A stretch of DNA of 64,000 nucleotides from JBMNQH01 sp050944035 (GTDB taxonomy: Bacteria > Bacillota > Clostridia > Oscillospirales > Oscillospiraceae). Shown here one piece after another: positions 40,325-48,939 of this stretch. The DNA is taken from the NCBI GenBank assembly GCA_050944035.1, contig JBMNQH010000001.1:1-64000 (forward strand), given 5' to 3'. The position numbers and the translations under genes are program-made. Under the pieces are notes generated by a model, which saw nothing but the letters and a program-made list of their open reading frames with translations, did not search any database and had not been told where the DNA came from. Positions within the stretch are counted from its first letter, which is position 1. Every line of letters starts with the position of its first letter.

Positions 40325-41647
40325 GTGAGAAAATTTCGAATAGATCCCAAGTATATCTGTTGGGGGATCACCGCCATCATTGTGATTGTCAGTAGCACCT
40401 GTTTTTTCTGGATTCTTCAGAAATTGCCTGCAATTGCCAAATTTTTGCTCTCATTTTTGAAAATCCTCAGCCCGTTTATCTGGGGATTTGTACTCACCTG
40501 TTTGCTTTCCCCCATCATGTATCGATTCGAAGAGAAAATTTTTGTTCCGTTGGTGGAGCATTTTCTACCAGACTATCGGAAAAAAGAATCCCTTTGCAGA
40601 GCACTGTCTATTGCGCTTGCATTGGTACTGTCTTTCGCAATTGTGACTACATTGCTGATGATGGTATTGCCGCAGGTATATGAGAGTATTGAAAGCATTG
40701 TCAGGAGTTTGCCGGATTATGCCAACCAGATTATACGCTGGACAAACAATCTGTTGAAGGAAAATCCGGAACTGAAAAAAGTACTTACTTCCATGTTGGG
40801 AGACGCCTCAAATAACCTGACGGACTGGCTCCAGACCAATGTGCTTTCCGGAATGAACAATGTGGTGACCAGTGTTTCTACCAGTGTGTACAAAATCGTG
40901 ATGGAGTTGCTGAATATCCTGATCGGGGTAGTAATTTCGTGTTATTTGTTGTTTAATAAGGAACATTTTGGCGGAAGTATGCGAAAGCTACTCTATAGCA
41001 TCTTCAATGAAAAACGTGTGGCGTCCATCTATAAGGTCGCTGAAGATGTGAATACAGCGTTTATGGGCTTTATCAGCGGAAAACTGCTGGATTCTCTGAT
41101 CATTGGCTTTTTATGCGGGATCTGTTGTACAATTATGCGAATGCCGTATGTCGTGCTGATTAGTGTCGTGGTCGGCGTTACCAATATTATTCCATTCTTT
41201 GGCCCCTTTATCGGTGCGGTACCCTGTGCACTGCTGATCTTTATGGTATCACCGTTTAAATGTCTGATTTTCGTTCTATTTATCATTGTATTACAACAGA
41301 TAGATGGCAATATCATCGGTCCCAAAATTCTGGGCAGTACTACGGGACTCAGTGGATTCTGGGTCATGTTCGCCATTCTGGTTGGACAGGGCTTTTTTGG
41401 AGTCATCGGGCTGATACTCGGTGTGCCGGTGATGTCTCTGATCTATGCCATGGTCAAAACATTGATTGAAAAGAACCTGGTAAAGCGGGGTCTGCCCGTC
41501 GATTCAGAAAGCTATGAAGCACAATACAACGAAAAACGATCTGCTTTTTGGAAGTCGAAAAAAACAGAAGCCGACTCTGAAGAGACCGCAGAGACGACTT
41601 CTGATGCATCGGAAAACGATGCTGAGGGAACACCCCCTAAACAATAA
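40325..41647 (+). CDS. AI-2E/PerM-family membrane transporter
   Basis: 440 aa, about eight membrane helices with a large extracytoplasmic region around residues 110-190. The conserved C-terminal half includes NIIPFFGPFIGAVPCALLIF and GPKILGSTTGLSGFWVMFA, typical of AI-2E family proteins (YtvI/YhhT-like). Members are linked to autoinducer-2 export, Na+/H+ antiport or unknown roles; no specific substrate is implied here. A Glu/Asp-rich tail follows. Start is GTG with GGGAGGTGCAGAT before it. It ends two bases short of the convergent cysteine desulfurase stop. Confidence 0.85.
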   Translation: MRKFRIDPKYICWGITAIIVIVSSTCFFWILQKLPAIAKFLLSFLKILSPFIWGFVLTCLLSPIMYRFEEKIFVPLVEHFLPDYRKKESLCRALSIALALVLSFAIVTTLLMMVLPQVYESIESIVRSLPDYANQIIRWTNNLLKENPELKKVLTSMLGDASNNLTDWLQTNVLSGMNNVVTSVSTSVYKIVMELLNILIGVVISCYLLFNKEHFGGSMRKLLYSIFNEKRVASIYKVAEDVNTAFMGFISGKLLDSLIIGFLCGICCTIMRMPYVVLISVVVGVTNIIPFFGPFIGAVPCALLIFMVSPFKCLIFVLFIIVLQQIDGNIIGPKILGSTTGLSGFWVMFAILVGQGFFGVIGLILGVPVMSLIYAMVKTLIEKNLVKRGLPVDSESYEAQYNEKRSAFWKSKKTEADSEETAETTSDASENDAEGTPPKQ

Positions 41648-41649
41648 TT

Positions 41650-42804
41650 TTAGTAGAGAACCGGAAACAGTGTACATTTTGCATCTTTCAATGCATCGCA
41701 TAGCAGGTGAATTTCCTCTTCTGTGGTAAAACGTGAGAAACTGATCCGCAATGCGCCGTCAATGATGCGGGGTTCCAGTCCGATGGCCTCTAAAACATGA
41801 CTGCGTGCACCCTTTTTGCAGGCAGAACTTTTGGAAACATAAATGCCACGTGCTTCCAGAAAGTTCATCAGTACCTCGCTCTTATAGCCGGGCAGGGAGA
41901 TGCTGAGAATATGTGGCGCGCCGCCGGCGATGACTTGGATTTCCGGGATTTCAGTGGTCAGCCGGGAAACTGCCAGACTGCGCAAGCACTGCATCGTTTC
42001 CAGAGACTCAGACAATTTCTGTTTTCCGATTGCAGCGGCGATACCAAAGGCAGCAATGTTGGGCAGGGGTTCCGTGCCGGCACGTTTGCCGTTTTCCTGT
42101 CCGCCGCCCAAGAGAAAGGGGTGTAGTTTAACACCCTTGACGCCCTGAATCCCATTCCGGATATAAAGGGCGCCAATGCCTTTGGGAGCGTGAATTTTGT
42201 GCCCGCTGATGGAGATCAGATCTGCCCCCAGGGTTTTGGCGGAAAAGGGAACTTTCAAGAAGCCTTGGACTGCATCGGTGTGCAGCAACGCTTGGGATTT
42301 TGCTTTTTTCATTGCATTGGCAATGTCGGCAATCTCCGTAACAGCGCCAGTTTCGTTATTGACCATCATCAGGGTAACGAGAACGGTATCCTCACGCAGT
42401 GTGTCAACAACAGATTGCACTGCAATACTGCCGTTGGACTCGGGTGCCAGCCGTGTGACTTCAAAGCCGTTTTGCTCTAAAATATCGAGGGATTTGCGGA
42501 CAGCATCGTGTTCCACCGTGGAGCTGATGATATGTCTGCCTTTTCTTCGCATGGCCTCCGCACCACATTGGATGGCCCAGTTGTCGCTTTCGGAACCGCA
42601 GGAGGTAAAAAAGATCTCGTCCGGTTTTGCACCGAGCGCATCGGCAACCTGTTTGCGAGCCAAATCCAGAGCGGATTTTGCCTCCCGACCCAATGTATGG
42701 GTTGAGGAGGGATTTCCGTATACTTCTGTCATAGTATGAAATGCTGCTTGTGCCGCCTCCTCACAGACGCGTGTTGTGGCGGCATTGTCAAGATAAACTG
42801 TCAT
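41650..42804 (-). CDS. Cysteine desulfurase (NifS/IscS family)
   Basis: 384 aa. It takes sulfur from cysteine for Fe-S clusters or thiolated tRNA. YLDNAATT at the N-terminus, PLP Lys203 in SGHKIHAPKGIG, and the persulfide cysteine in SKSSACKKGARS are all present. No scaffold gene (iscU/sufU) or thiI is adjacent, so its partner is unknown. It is divergent from mtaB, an Fe-S methylthiotransferase that would use such sulfur. ATG at 42804 is 11 bases from GGAGG; an ATG at 42822 overlaps that site. Confidence 0.92.
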   Translation of the reverse strand: MTVYLDNAATTRVCEEAAQAAFHTMTEVYGNPSSTHTLGREAKSALDLARKQVADALGAKPDEIFFTSCGSESDNWAIQCGAEAMRRKGRHIISSTVEHDAVRKSLDILEQNGFEVTRLAPESNGSIAVQSVVDTLREDTVLVTLMMVNNETGAVTEIADIANAMKKAKSQALLHTDAVQGFLKVPFSAKTLGADLISISGHKIHAPKGIGALYIRNGIQGVKGVKLHPFLLGGGQENGKRAGTEPLPNIAAFGIAAAIGKQKLSESLETMQCLRSLAVSRLTTEIPEIQVIAGGAPHILSISLPGYKSEVLMNFLEARGIYVSKSSACKKGARSHVLEAIGLEPRIIDGALRISFSRFTTEEEIHLLCDALKDAKCTLFPVLY

Positions 42805-42836
42805 TTTGGATGGGACCTCCATAAGATATCCCTAAT

Positions 42837-42865
42837 ATTATCGAATAAGAATCCAAAATTGTCAA
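42837..42865 (-). promoter_or_regulatory. Cysteine desulfurase promoter
   Basis: On the minus strand TTGACA (42865-42860), 17-bp spacer, GATAAT (42842-42837). Confidence 0.75.
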
Positions 42866-42892
42866 TTGCGAGTTTTAATTGAAGAGGGAACA

Positions 42893-44182
42893 ATGAACTA
42901 TACGATTACAACACTGGGTTGCAAAGTCAACCAGTATGAGACGCAGGCGATGGAGACGCTGTTGCAGGCGCACGGGCACCGACCGGTTATGGATGGCACC
43001 GCAGATGTGGTGATCGTCAATACCTGTGCGGTAACGGCGGAGAGCGGACGGAAATCCCGTCAGGCAGTACGGCATCTGAAACATGCCAACCCAAATGCAA
43101 TGATTGCTGTCTGCGGTTGTTTTTCCCAGATCAGTCCAGAGGAAATTCAGGCGCTTGGCGCTGACATCGTTTACGGTAGCGGCGACCGCAAGCAGTTTGT
43201 TACAGATATTGAGCGCGCAATAAGAGAGCGGGAGCGTGTGTTGAACATCGACAATCCGTTCCAGCGAAGGGAATTTGAGGCTTTGCCTGCCGGTGCAGTG
43301 GCCGGGCGTACCCGTGCTATGCTGAAGATTCAGGACGGCTGTGCAAATTTCTGTACCTATTGCGTAATTCCCTATGCACGCGGACGTGTGCGCAGCTTGC
43401 CAATTGCTGAGGCTGTGACGATGGCGGCAGAGCTGGAAGCACAGGGCTTCCGGGAACTGGTTCTCACCGGCATAGAGATTGCTTCTTATGGAGTTGATTT
43501 TTGCGACGGTACGGGTCTGGCCGATGTCGTTGTTGCGGTTGCGGAAGCGGTACCAAAACTTCGTTTGCGCCTGGGTTCGATCGAGCCAACCGTGGTGACA
43601 GAAGCGTTTTGCAGACGGCTTGCAGCAACCGGTAGTATATGCCCGCATTTTCATCTGTCTTTGCAAAGTGGTTGTGACAGCACATTACGGAAAATGAACC
43701 GCAAGTACAATACCGAAGCGTTTTACGCTGTGGTGGAACGGCTGCACAAGTGGTTTCCAAATTGTGCGCTGACAGCGGATCTGATTACCGGATTTCCGGG
43801 AGAGACAGAAGCTGATCATGCTGCAACCCTGCAATTTATCCAAAAATGTGGGTTTTCCTCGATGCATATTTTCCCATATTCTCAGCGTCCCGGTACGAAA
43901 GCCGCGACTATGGAGGGACAACTGACCCGCGCAGAGAAGTCTGCCCGTGCACACGAAGCCCAACAAATTGCCGATACCATGCAGACGGCATATCTGAACA
44001 GTTGTGTTGGACGCTTACTTCCTGTCCTATTTGAGACAGAGGAGAACGGAGTCTCCTTTGGGCATGCGGATAACTATTGTGAGGTTTGCCTAATGCAAAC
44101 ACAATTGCATGGTCTCGTCAAAAGTGTCGAAATCACGGGCGTTGCAGGACAAATGCTTGTAGGTAAATTGATTGACGGATAG
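42893..44182 (+). CDS. mtaB: tRNA t6A37 methylthiotransferase MtaB
   Basis: 429 aa. It adds a methylthio group to t6A at position 37, giving ms2t6A, so it acts downstream of TsaB/TsaE encoded at 8 kb. The N-terminal MTTase domain begins TITTLGCKVNQYETQAME, with Cys in NTCAVT and CGCFSQ as cluster ligands. The radical SAM motif is CANFCTYC in QDGCANFCTYCVIPYARG, and a C-terminal TRAM domain closes the protein. LGCKVNQYE is typical of MtaB rather than MiaB. ATG at 42893 follows GAAGAGGGAACA. Confidence 0.94.
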   Translation: MNYTITTLGCKVNQYETQAMETLLQAHGHRPVMDGTADVVIVNTCAVTAESGRKSRQAVRHLKHANPNAMIAVCGCFSQISPEEIQALGADIVYGSGDRKQFVTDIERAIRERERVLNIDNPFQRREFEALPAGAVAGRTRAMLKIQDGCANFCTYCVIPYARGRVRSLPIAEAVTMAAELEAQGFRELVLTGIEIASYGVDFCDGTGLADVVVAVAEAVPKLRLRLGSIEPTVVTEAFCRRLAATGSICPHFHLSLQSGCDSTLRKMNRKYNTEAFYAVVERLHKWFPNCALTADLITGFPGETEADHAATLQFIQKCGFSSMHIFPYSQRPGTKAATMEGQLTRAEKSARAHEAQQIADTMQTAYLNSCVGRLLPVLFETEENGVSFGHADNYCEVCLMQTQLHGLVKSVEITGVAGQMLVGKLIDG

Positions 44183-44200
44183 TAAAAATTGTATTAGAAT
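44172..44200 (+). promoter_or_regulatory. serC-serA promoter
   Basis: TTGACG (inside the last codons of mtaB), 17-bp spacer, TAGAAT. Confidence 0.75.
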
Positions 44201-44241
44201 AAAGCAGTATCAAGCCTATTAATAAAGAGAGGTGCTCATTT

Positions 44242-45330
44242 ATGACAAGAGAACAGGTTTTTAATTTTGCTGCAGGTCCTTCCGTCCTTCCGGAGAAAGT
44301 TCTGAAGCGTGCTGGCGCGGAGATTTTAAATTACGACGGCAGCGGTATGTCAGTTATGGAAATGAGCCACAGAAGTAAGGTTTATCAGGAAATTTTTGAT
44401 GCAACGTATGCGAAGCTAAAGGAAGTCCTTTCGGTTCCGGATACGCATGATATCATGTTCCTGCAGGGCGGTGCAAGCACCCAGTTCGCAATGGTTCCTC
44501 TGAACCTGATGGGCAAAACTGGAAAAGCCGACTATGCAATTACCGGTAATTTCGCAAACGGAGCTGCAAAGGAAGCAAGAAAATACGGCGCCGTTCAGGT
44601 TGCCGCTTCTTCTGAGGATAAAAACCATACCTATATTCCACAGCAGCAAGCACTGAAATTGGATCCCGAAGCGTCCTATTTCTACTATTGTGCCAACAAC
44701 ACCATCTATGGTACCGAATGGAATTATGTACCCGAGGTTCAAGTTCCTCTGGTTTGTGATATGTCTTCCAATATCCTGTCCAAGCCGATTGATGTCTCCA
44801 AGTATGGCATTATTTTTGCCGGTGCGCAAAAGAACATGGCGCCTGCTGGTCTGACCGTCGTCATTATGCAGAAGGATCTCATGGGCCAGCAGATGCCAAT
44901 GACCCCAGCCATGCTGACCTATCAGCTGATGTCCGATAAAGGTTCGATGTATAACACGCCTCCCTGCTGGAACATCTATATGCTGGGTCTGGTTCTGGAT
45001 TGGCTGAAAGAGAAAGGCGGGGTGGCCGCAATGCAGCAGATCAACCGGACAAAAGCTGCACTGCTGTATGATTTCCTTGATGAAAGCAAACTGTTCCACG
45101 CCTGTGCAGAACCGGAAGCACGGTCTCAGATGAATGTTACGTTCCGCACCAGCGATGAGGCAAGCGACGCTGCATTCGTTAAGGCCGCAACGGAACACGG
45201 ATTTCTGAATATTAAGGGTCATCGTTTTGTCGGTGGTATGCGCGCCTCCATTTACAATGCCATGCCGATGGAAGGCGTTCAGAAACTGGTCCAGTTTATG
45301 AAAGAATTTGAGGTGCAGGCAAATGTATAA
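44242..45330 (+). CDS. serC: Phosphoserine aminotransferase
   Basis: 362 aa. It converts 3-phosphohydroxypyruvate and glutamate to O-phosphoserine. FNFAAGPSVLPEKVL opens the protein, GSGMSVMEMSHRS follows, and the PLP lysine is in FAGAQKNMAPAG. The C-terminal HRFVGGMRASIYNAMP is typical. AAGAGAGGTGCTCATTT precedes the ATG. Its end overlaps serA by 8 bp, so the two are translated together. Confidence 0.97.
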   Translation: MTREQVFNFAAGPSVLPEKVLKRAGAEILNYDGSGMSVMEMSHRSKVYQEIFDATYAKLKEVLSVPDTHDIMFLQGGASTQFAMVPLNLMGKTGKADYAITGNFANGAAKEARKYGAVQVAASSEDKNHTYIPQQQALKLDPEASYFYYCANNTIYGTEWNYVPEVQVPLVCDMSSNILSKPIDVSKYGIIFAGAQKNMAPAGLTVVIMQKDLMGQQMPMTPAMLTYQLMSDKGSMYNTPPCWNIYMLGLVLDWLKEKGGVAAMQQINRTKAALLYDFLDESKLFHACAEPEARSQMNVTFRTSDEASDAAFVKAATEHGFLNIKGHRFVGGMRASIYNAMPMEGVQKLVQFMKEFEVQANV

Positions 45331-46486
45331 TGTCAAGCTTCTGAACAATATTTCGGCTTCTGGCTTGCAGAAGTTGCCGCAGGATCGTTTCCACGCGGAC
45401 AAGAACGTAGAAAACCCAGACGCCATTTTGGTGCGCAGTTTTAAAATGCACGATTATGACTTTAATCCGGAATTGCTCTGTATCGCGCGTGCCGGTGCCG
45501 GAACCAATAATATTCCGTCGGATGTCTGTGCAGAGAAGGGCATTGTAGTCTTTAACACACCTGGCGCCAATGCCGAGGCCGTTAAAGAGCTTTGTATTTG
45601 TGCATTGTTCATGGCTTCCCGCGATGTTTTGGGCGGCATTGAGTGGGTTAAGAGCATCGTTGGCGAGGGTGACGCTGTTCCTGCAATGATCGAAAAGGGA
45701 AAAGCCAGCTTTACCGGTCCTGAACTGATGGGAAAAACATTGGGTGTTATTGGTCTCGGTGCGATCGGGGCTCGCATTGCCAACACGGCACTGAGTTTGG
45801 GGATGAGCGTTTACGGTTATGATCCTTATCTGTCCGTTGATGCCGCATGGCAGTTGTCCCGCAGCGTCAAGCACGCTGTGGATCTGGATACGATTTTCAG
45901 CAACTGCGATTATATTACCCTGCATGTGCCCTGTATCGATGCAACCCGTGGTATGATCAATGCCGGGGCCATTGCCAAGATGAAAGACGGTGTCCGCATT
46001 ATCAATCTGGCCCGCGGCGAGCTGGTCAATGATGATGATATGATTGCAGCGCTTGACAGTGGCAAGATTGCTCGTTATGTGACGGACTTTCCCAATGCCA
46101 AGATTGCAGCAACGGCCAATGTAGTTCCTATGCCGCATCTGGGTGCATCCACCCCGGAAAGCGAAGATAAGTGCGCACTGATGGCAGTGCAGGAGCTGGT
46201 GGAATATGTTGAAAATGGCAACATCATCAACGCGGTAAATCTCCCATCCGTGCAGTTGGATCGTCAGGGCAAGGCGCGTATCTGTGTCATCCATAGAAAT
46301 GTGCCCCGTATGATCAATGGTTTCCTTGATGTCATTGGAAATTTGGATATCAATGTAGAACATATGATTAATAAGGCTCGCGGCGAATACGCCTATACCA
46401 TCATTGACGTTGGCAGCGAGATCAATGAAGAAAGTGCTGAAAAGATTAAGGAACTGGAAGGTGTAATCCGCGTCCGCGTTCTGTAA
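45323..46486 (+). CDS. serA: D-3-phosphoglycerate dehydrogenase
   Basis: 387 aa. It makes 3-phosphohydroxypyruvate, the first step to serine. NAD-binding GVIGLGAIGARIANTALSLG, the catalytic Arg in NLARGELV, and a His in MPHLGASTPESED are visible. After the catalytic domain comes a short ACT-like domain (residues about 315-387) that may sense serine. GAGGTGCAGGCAA precedes the ATG. It follows serC with an 8-bp overlap and ends at a strong terminator. Confidence 0.95.
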   Translation: MYNVKLLNNISASGLQKLPQDRFHADKNVENPDAILVRSFKMHDYDFNPELLCIARAGAGTNNIPSDVCAEKGIVVFNTPGANAEAVKELCICALFMASRDVLGGIEWVKSIVGEGDAVPAMIEKGKASFTGPELMGKTLGVIGLGAIGARIANTALSLGMSVYGYDPYLSVDAAWQLSRSVKHAVDLDTIFSNCDYITLHVPCIDATRGMINAGAIAKMKDGVRIINLARGELVNDDDMIAALDSGKIARYVTDFPNAKIAATANVVPMPHLGASTPESEDKCALMAVQELVEYVENGNIINAVNLPSVQLDRQGKARICVIHRNVPRMINGFLDVIGNLDINVEHMINKARGEYAYTIIDVGSEINEESAEKIKELEGVIRVRVL

Positions 46487-46504
46487 TCAATCTTGTATAA
46501 AATG

Positions 46505-46546
46505 AAACCGGCATCGTGCTGATTTTGTGCGATGCCGGTTTTTATT
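46505..46546 (+). terminator. serA terminator
   Basis: AAACCGGCATCG/CGATGCCGGTTT with a 13-nt loop, then TTTATTT. The core CCGGCATCG is reused in the trpB2 terminator. Confidence 0.9.
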
Positions 46547-46614
46547 TCAGATCTGTATACCCCGGAAATAGAGGAACCTTTTGTGGGGCGTTCTCATAGA
46601 ATGAAGATAGATAC

Positions 46615-46644
46615 TTGACAAAATGGTATTTTTGGTAGTAAAAT
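46615..46644 (+). promoter_or_regulatory. Promoter of the T-box-trpB2 unit
   Basis: TTGACA, 18-bp spacer, TAAAAT, a few bases before the T-box leader. Confidence 0.75.
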
Positions 46645-46650
46645 AATCCA

Positions 46651-46932
46651 AACCGATGAGGAAGAGTAAGTAGATCCTTCACTTTTTGGAACAGAGAGCT
46701 GCGTGTTTGGTGGAAGCGCGGTGCAAAAGCAGGATTGAATGGGCTTCTGAGGGCGAACTGAACGATCGAAGTAGGGGAGCCGGAGTGGAATACTCCGTTA
46801 ACAAAAATCAGCATATAGAATTAGTATGCGTCAAAAGTTGGTCGCTTGATGTAAGTGGCAAGCAGGGTGGCACCGCAGAAGTAATGATCGTTACCTCTGT
46901 CCCGGCAAATTTATCCGGGACAGAGGCTTTTT
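46651..46932 (+). promoter_or_regulatory. T-box riboswitch, probably Trp-specific
   Basis: The leader has the Stem I start GATGAGGAAGAGTAAGTAGA, the apical AGAGAGC region, a specifier-side segment TTGAATGGGCTTCTGAG with TGG at 46740-46742 as the likely specifier, and the invariant T-box AGGGTGGCACCGC (46864-46876). A terminator (CCTCTGTCCCGG/CCGGGACAGAGG, 46894-46926, then CTTTTT) competes with the antiterminator. Uncharged tRNA-Trp should allow readthrough into trpB2. Confidence 0.92.
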
Positions 46933-46968
46933 GTTTTCTGACCCGAGAACAAGAAAGGGGACATTACG

Positions 46969-48351
46969 ATGTCAGAAAAAATTCCGTACAAAATCTATCT
47001 GGAAGAAAGCGAAATGCCGAAACAATGGTACAATGTGCGTGCAGATATGAAAAACAAACCGGCGCCGTTGCTCAATCCTGGTACGTTGCAGCCAATGACT
47101 GCAGAAGAGCTGGAGCATGTTTTCTGTTCTGAGCTGGTGAAGCAGGAGCTTGACGATACAACGCCCTATTTTGATATCCCGGAAGAGATTCAAAACTTCT
47201 ATAAGATGTACCGTCCGTCTCCCTTGGTACGCGCCTATTGTCTGGAAGAAAAGCTTGGTACTCCGGCGAAAATTTATTATAAGTTTGAAGGGAACAACAC
47301 CAGCGGAAGCCACAAGTTGAATTCTGCTATTGCGCAGGCATACTATGCAAAAAATCAGGGACTTCGCGGCGTGACCACCGAAACAGGAGCAGGACAGTGG
47401 GGGACAGCGCTGTCTATGGCCTGTGCTTATCTGGGACTTGACTGCCAGGTCTATATGGTAAAATGCTCTTATGAGCAGAAGCCGTTCCGTCGTGAAGTGA
47501 TGCGAACCTACGGCGCCGCAGTAACTCCGTCACCGTCTGAACTCACCAATGTCGGCAGAAAGATTTTGGAAGAGCATCCCGGCACAACGGGAAGCCTGGG
47601 TTGTGCAATTTCTGAAGCAGTGGAAGCTGCAACCACACAGGAAGGCTATCGCTATGTACTGGGCAGTGTGCTCTCTCAGGTACTGCTGCATCAGACTGTG
47701 ATTGGGTTGGAGACAAAAACCGCCCTTGATAAGTACGGCATTACTCCCGATATCATTATCGGCTGCGCAGGCGGCGGTTCAAATCTGGGCGGCCTGATTT
47801 CCCCATTCATGGGAGAAAAGCTCCGCGGAGAAAAAGACTATCGGTTTATTGCAGTGGAACCGGCATCTTGTCCAAGTTTGACCAGAGGAAAGTTTGTGTA
47901 CGATTTCTGCGATACTGGTAAGGTTTGTCCGATGGCAAAGATGTACACTCTGGGCAGTGGATTTATTCCATCGGCCAACCATGCAGGCGGGCTGCGCTAT
48001 CACGGTATGAGCTCGATCCTTTCCCAGCTATATCACGATGGATTCATTGAGGCAACTTCTGTGGAACAGACTGCCGTATTTGAAGCGGCGGAATATTTTG
48101 CAAAGGTGGAAGGGATTCTTCCGGCGCCGGAGAGCAGCCATGCAATCCGCGTTGCCATCGATGAAGCGCTCAAGTGCAAGGAGAGCGGCGAGGAGAAAAC
48201 CATTGTATTTGGCCTGACTGGTACAGGATACTTCGATATGGTGGCTTATGAGCGATTCCACGATGGTCAGATGACCGACTATATCCCGACAGATGAGGAT
48301 TTGAAACGTGGATTTGATGGAATTCCACAGTTTCCCGGCAACAAAATCTAA
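46969..48351 (+). CDS. trpB: TrpB2-type tryptophan synthase beta chain
   Basis: 460 aa, longer than TrpB1 (about 400). It joins indole with serine, or in some TrpB2 enzymes O-phosphoserine, to give tryptophan. PLP Lys116 is in FEGNNTSGSHKLNSA, which with RPSPLVRAYCLEEKLG and TETGAGQWGTALSMAC marks the TrpB2 branch. GCAGGGSNLGG is the phosphate loop. There is no trpA or other trp gene nearby, so it probably scavenges indole. Control by the Trp T-box confirms the pathway. serC and serA are directly upstream. AAAGGGGACATTACG precedes the ATG. Confidence 0.93.
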   Translation: MSEKIPYKIYLEESEMPKQWYNVRADMKNKPAPLLNPGTLQPMTAEELEHVFCSELVKQELDDTTPYFDIPEEIQNFYKMYRPSPLVRAYCLEEKLGTPAKIYYKFEGNNTSGSHKLNSAIAQAYYAKNQGLRGVTTETGAGQWGTALSMACAYLGLDCQVYMVKCSYEQKPFRREVMRTYGAAVTPSPSELTNVGRKILEEHPGTTGSLGCAISEAVEAATTQEGYRYVLGSVLSQVLLHQTVIGLETKTALDKYGITPDIIIGCAGGGSNLGGLISPFMGEKLRGEKDYRFIAVEPASCPSLTRGKFVYDFCDTGKVCPMAKMYTLGSGFIPSANHAGGLRYHGMSSILSQLYHDGFIEATSVEQTAVFEAAEYFAKVEGILPAPESSHAIRVAIDEALKCKESGEEKTIVFGLTGTGYFDMVAYERFHDGQMTDYIPTDEDLKRGFDGIPQFPGNKI

Positions 48352-48367
48352 TATATTAAAAAATGGA

Positions 48368-48403
48368 AAGCCGGCATCGCTTCAAGCGATGCCGGCTCTT
48401 TTT
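48368..48403 (+). terminator. trpB2 terminator
   Basis: AAGCCGGCATCGCTT/AAGCGATGCCGGCT, a near-perfect stem of 14 bp with TCTTTTT behind it. Confidence 0.9.
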
Positions 48404-48414
48404 GGATACAGGCT

Positions 48415-48939
48415 TTATTTACAACTTTTCTGTAGCATCCGTCTGATATACGGGGTTTTGGAAAGTGTAAGGATAAGGACAGAACCTGCGGCGACAGAGA
48501 AGAGTCCCTGAATGCAGTTTCCGGGAATGGCTGCGAATGCGCCGCTTCCAATGCCCAACAACAAGGATTCATACAGGAAATAGCCGCCAATCATAATGCA
48601 TTCGGTCAACACAGAGACTGCAATAACCATTTTCAGATTGCTGCGATGATGTTGCATTAAAAGACCTGCAACCAGGCCCATAACGCCCTTGATGATAAAA
48701 GTACCGGGAGCGTAAACTGCATAGCCCGCAAGAATATCAGCGAGACTGCTTCCGATACCAGCAGCAGCTGCACCCCATATGGGACCGAGAAGCCAGGAAC
48801 TGAAAAGAATAATTGCGTCACCAGGATTGACGTATCCGCCGCCAGGGGTTGGGATTGCAACAGCGAATGTTACAACACAGATCAGTGCTGCAAAAAGCGC
48901 GGCGCCGACAAGTTTCCGAATCGAGAGATCATTGTTCAT
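48415..48939 (-). CDS. ECF transporter S component (substrate-binding membrane protein)
   Basis: 174 aa, five or six membrane helices. The opening LVGAALFAALICVVTFAVAI and the loop GGGYVNPGDAIILFSSWLLG match ECF S components that bind vitamins or metals and dock with a shared EcfAA'T module. No ecf genes are here, so it belongs to the group II type using a distant module. Substrate unknown. ATG at 48939 follows AAAGGAACATCTTTTC and overlaps the end of the upstream gene by 11 bp, which indicates coupled translation. Confidence 0.82.
   Translation of the reverse strand: MNNDLSIRKLVGAALFAALICVVTFAVAIPTPGGGYVNPGDAIILFSSWLLGPIWGAAAAGIGSSLADILAGYAVYAPGTFIIKGVMGLVAGLLMQHHRSNLKMVIAVSVLTECIMIGGYFLYESLLLGIGSGAFAAIPGNCIQGLFSVAAGSVLILTLSKTPYIRRMLQKSCK

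Noticed and set aside
46542..46814. Minus-strand 90-codon frame near serA
   Set aside because: It crosses the serA terminator, the trpB2 promoter and the T-box, and has no ribosome site.
46686..47132. A 148-codon frame over the T-box region
   Set aside because: It lies inside the T-box leader and runs into trpB2 in another frame; the RNA elements explain the sequence.
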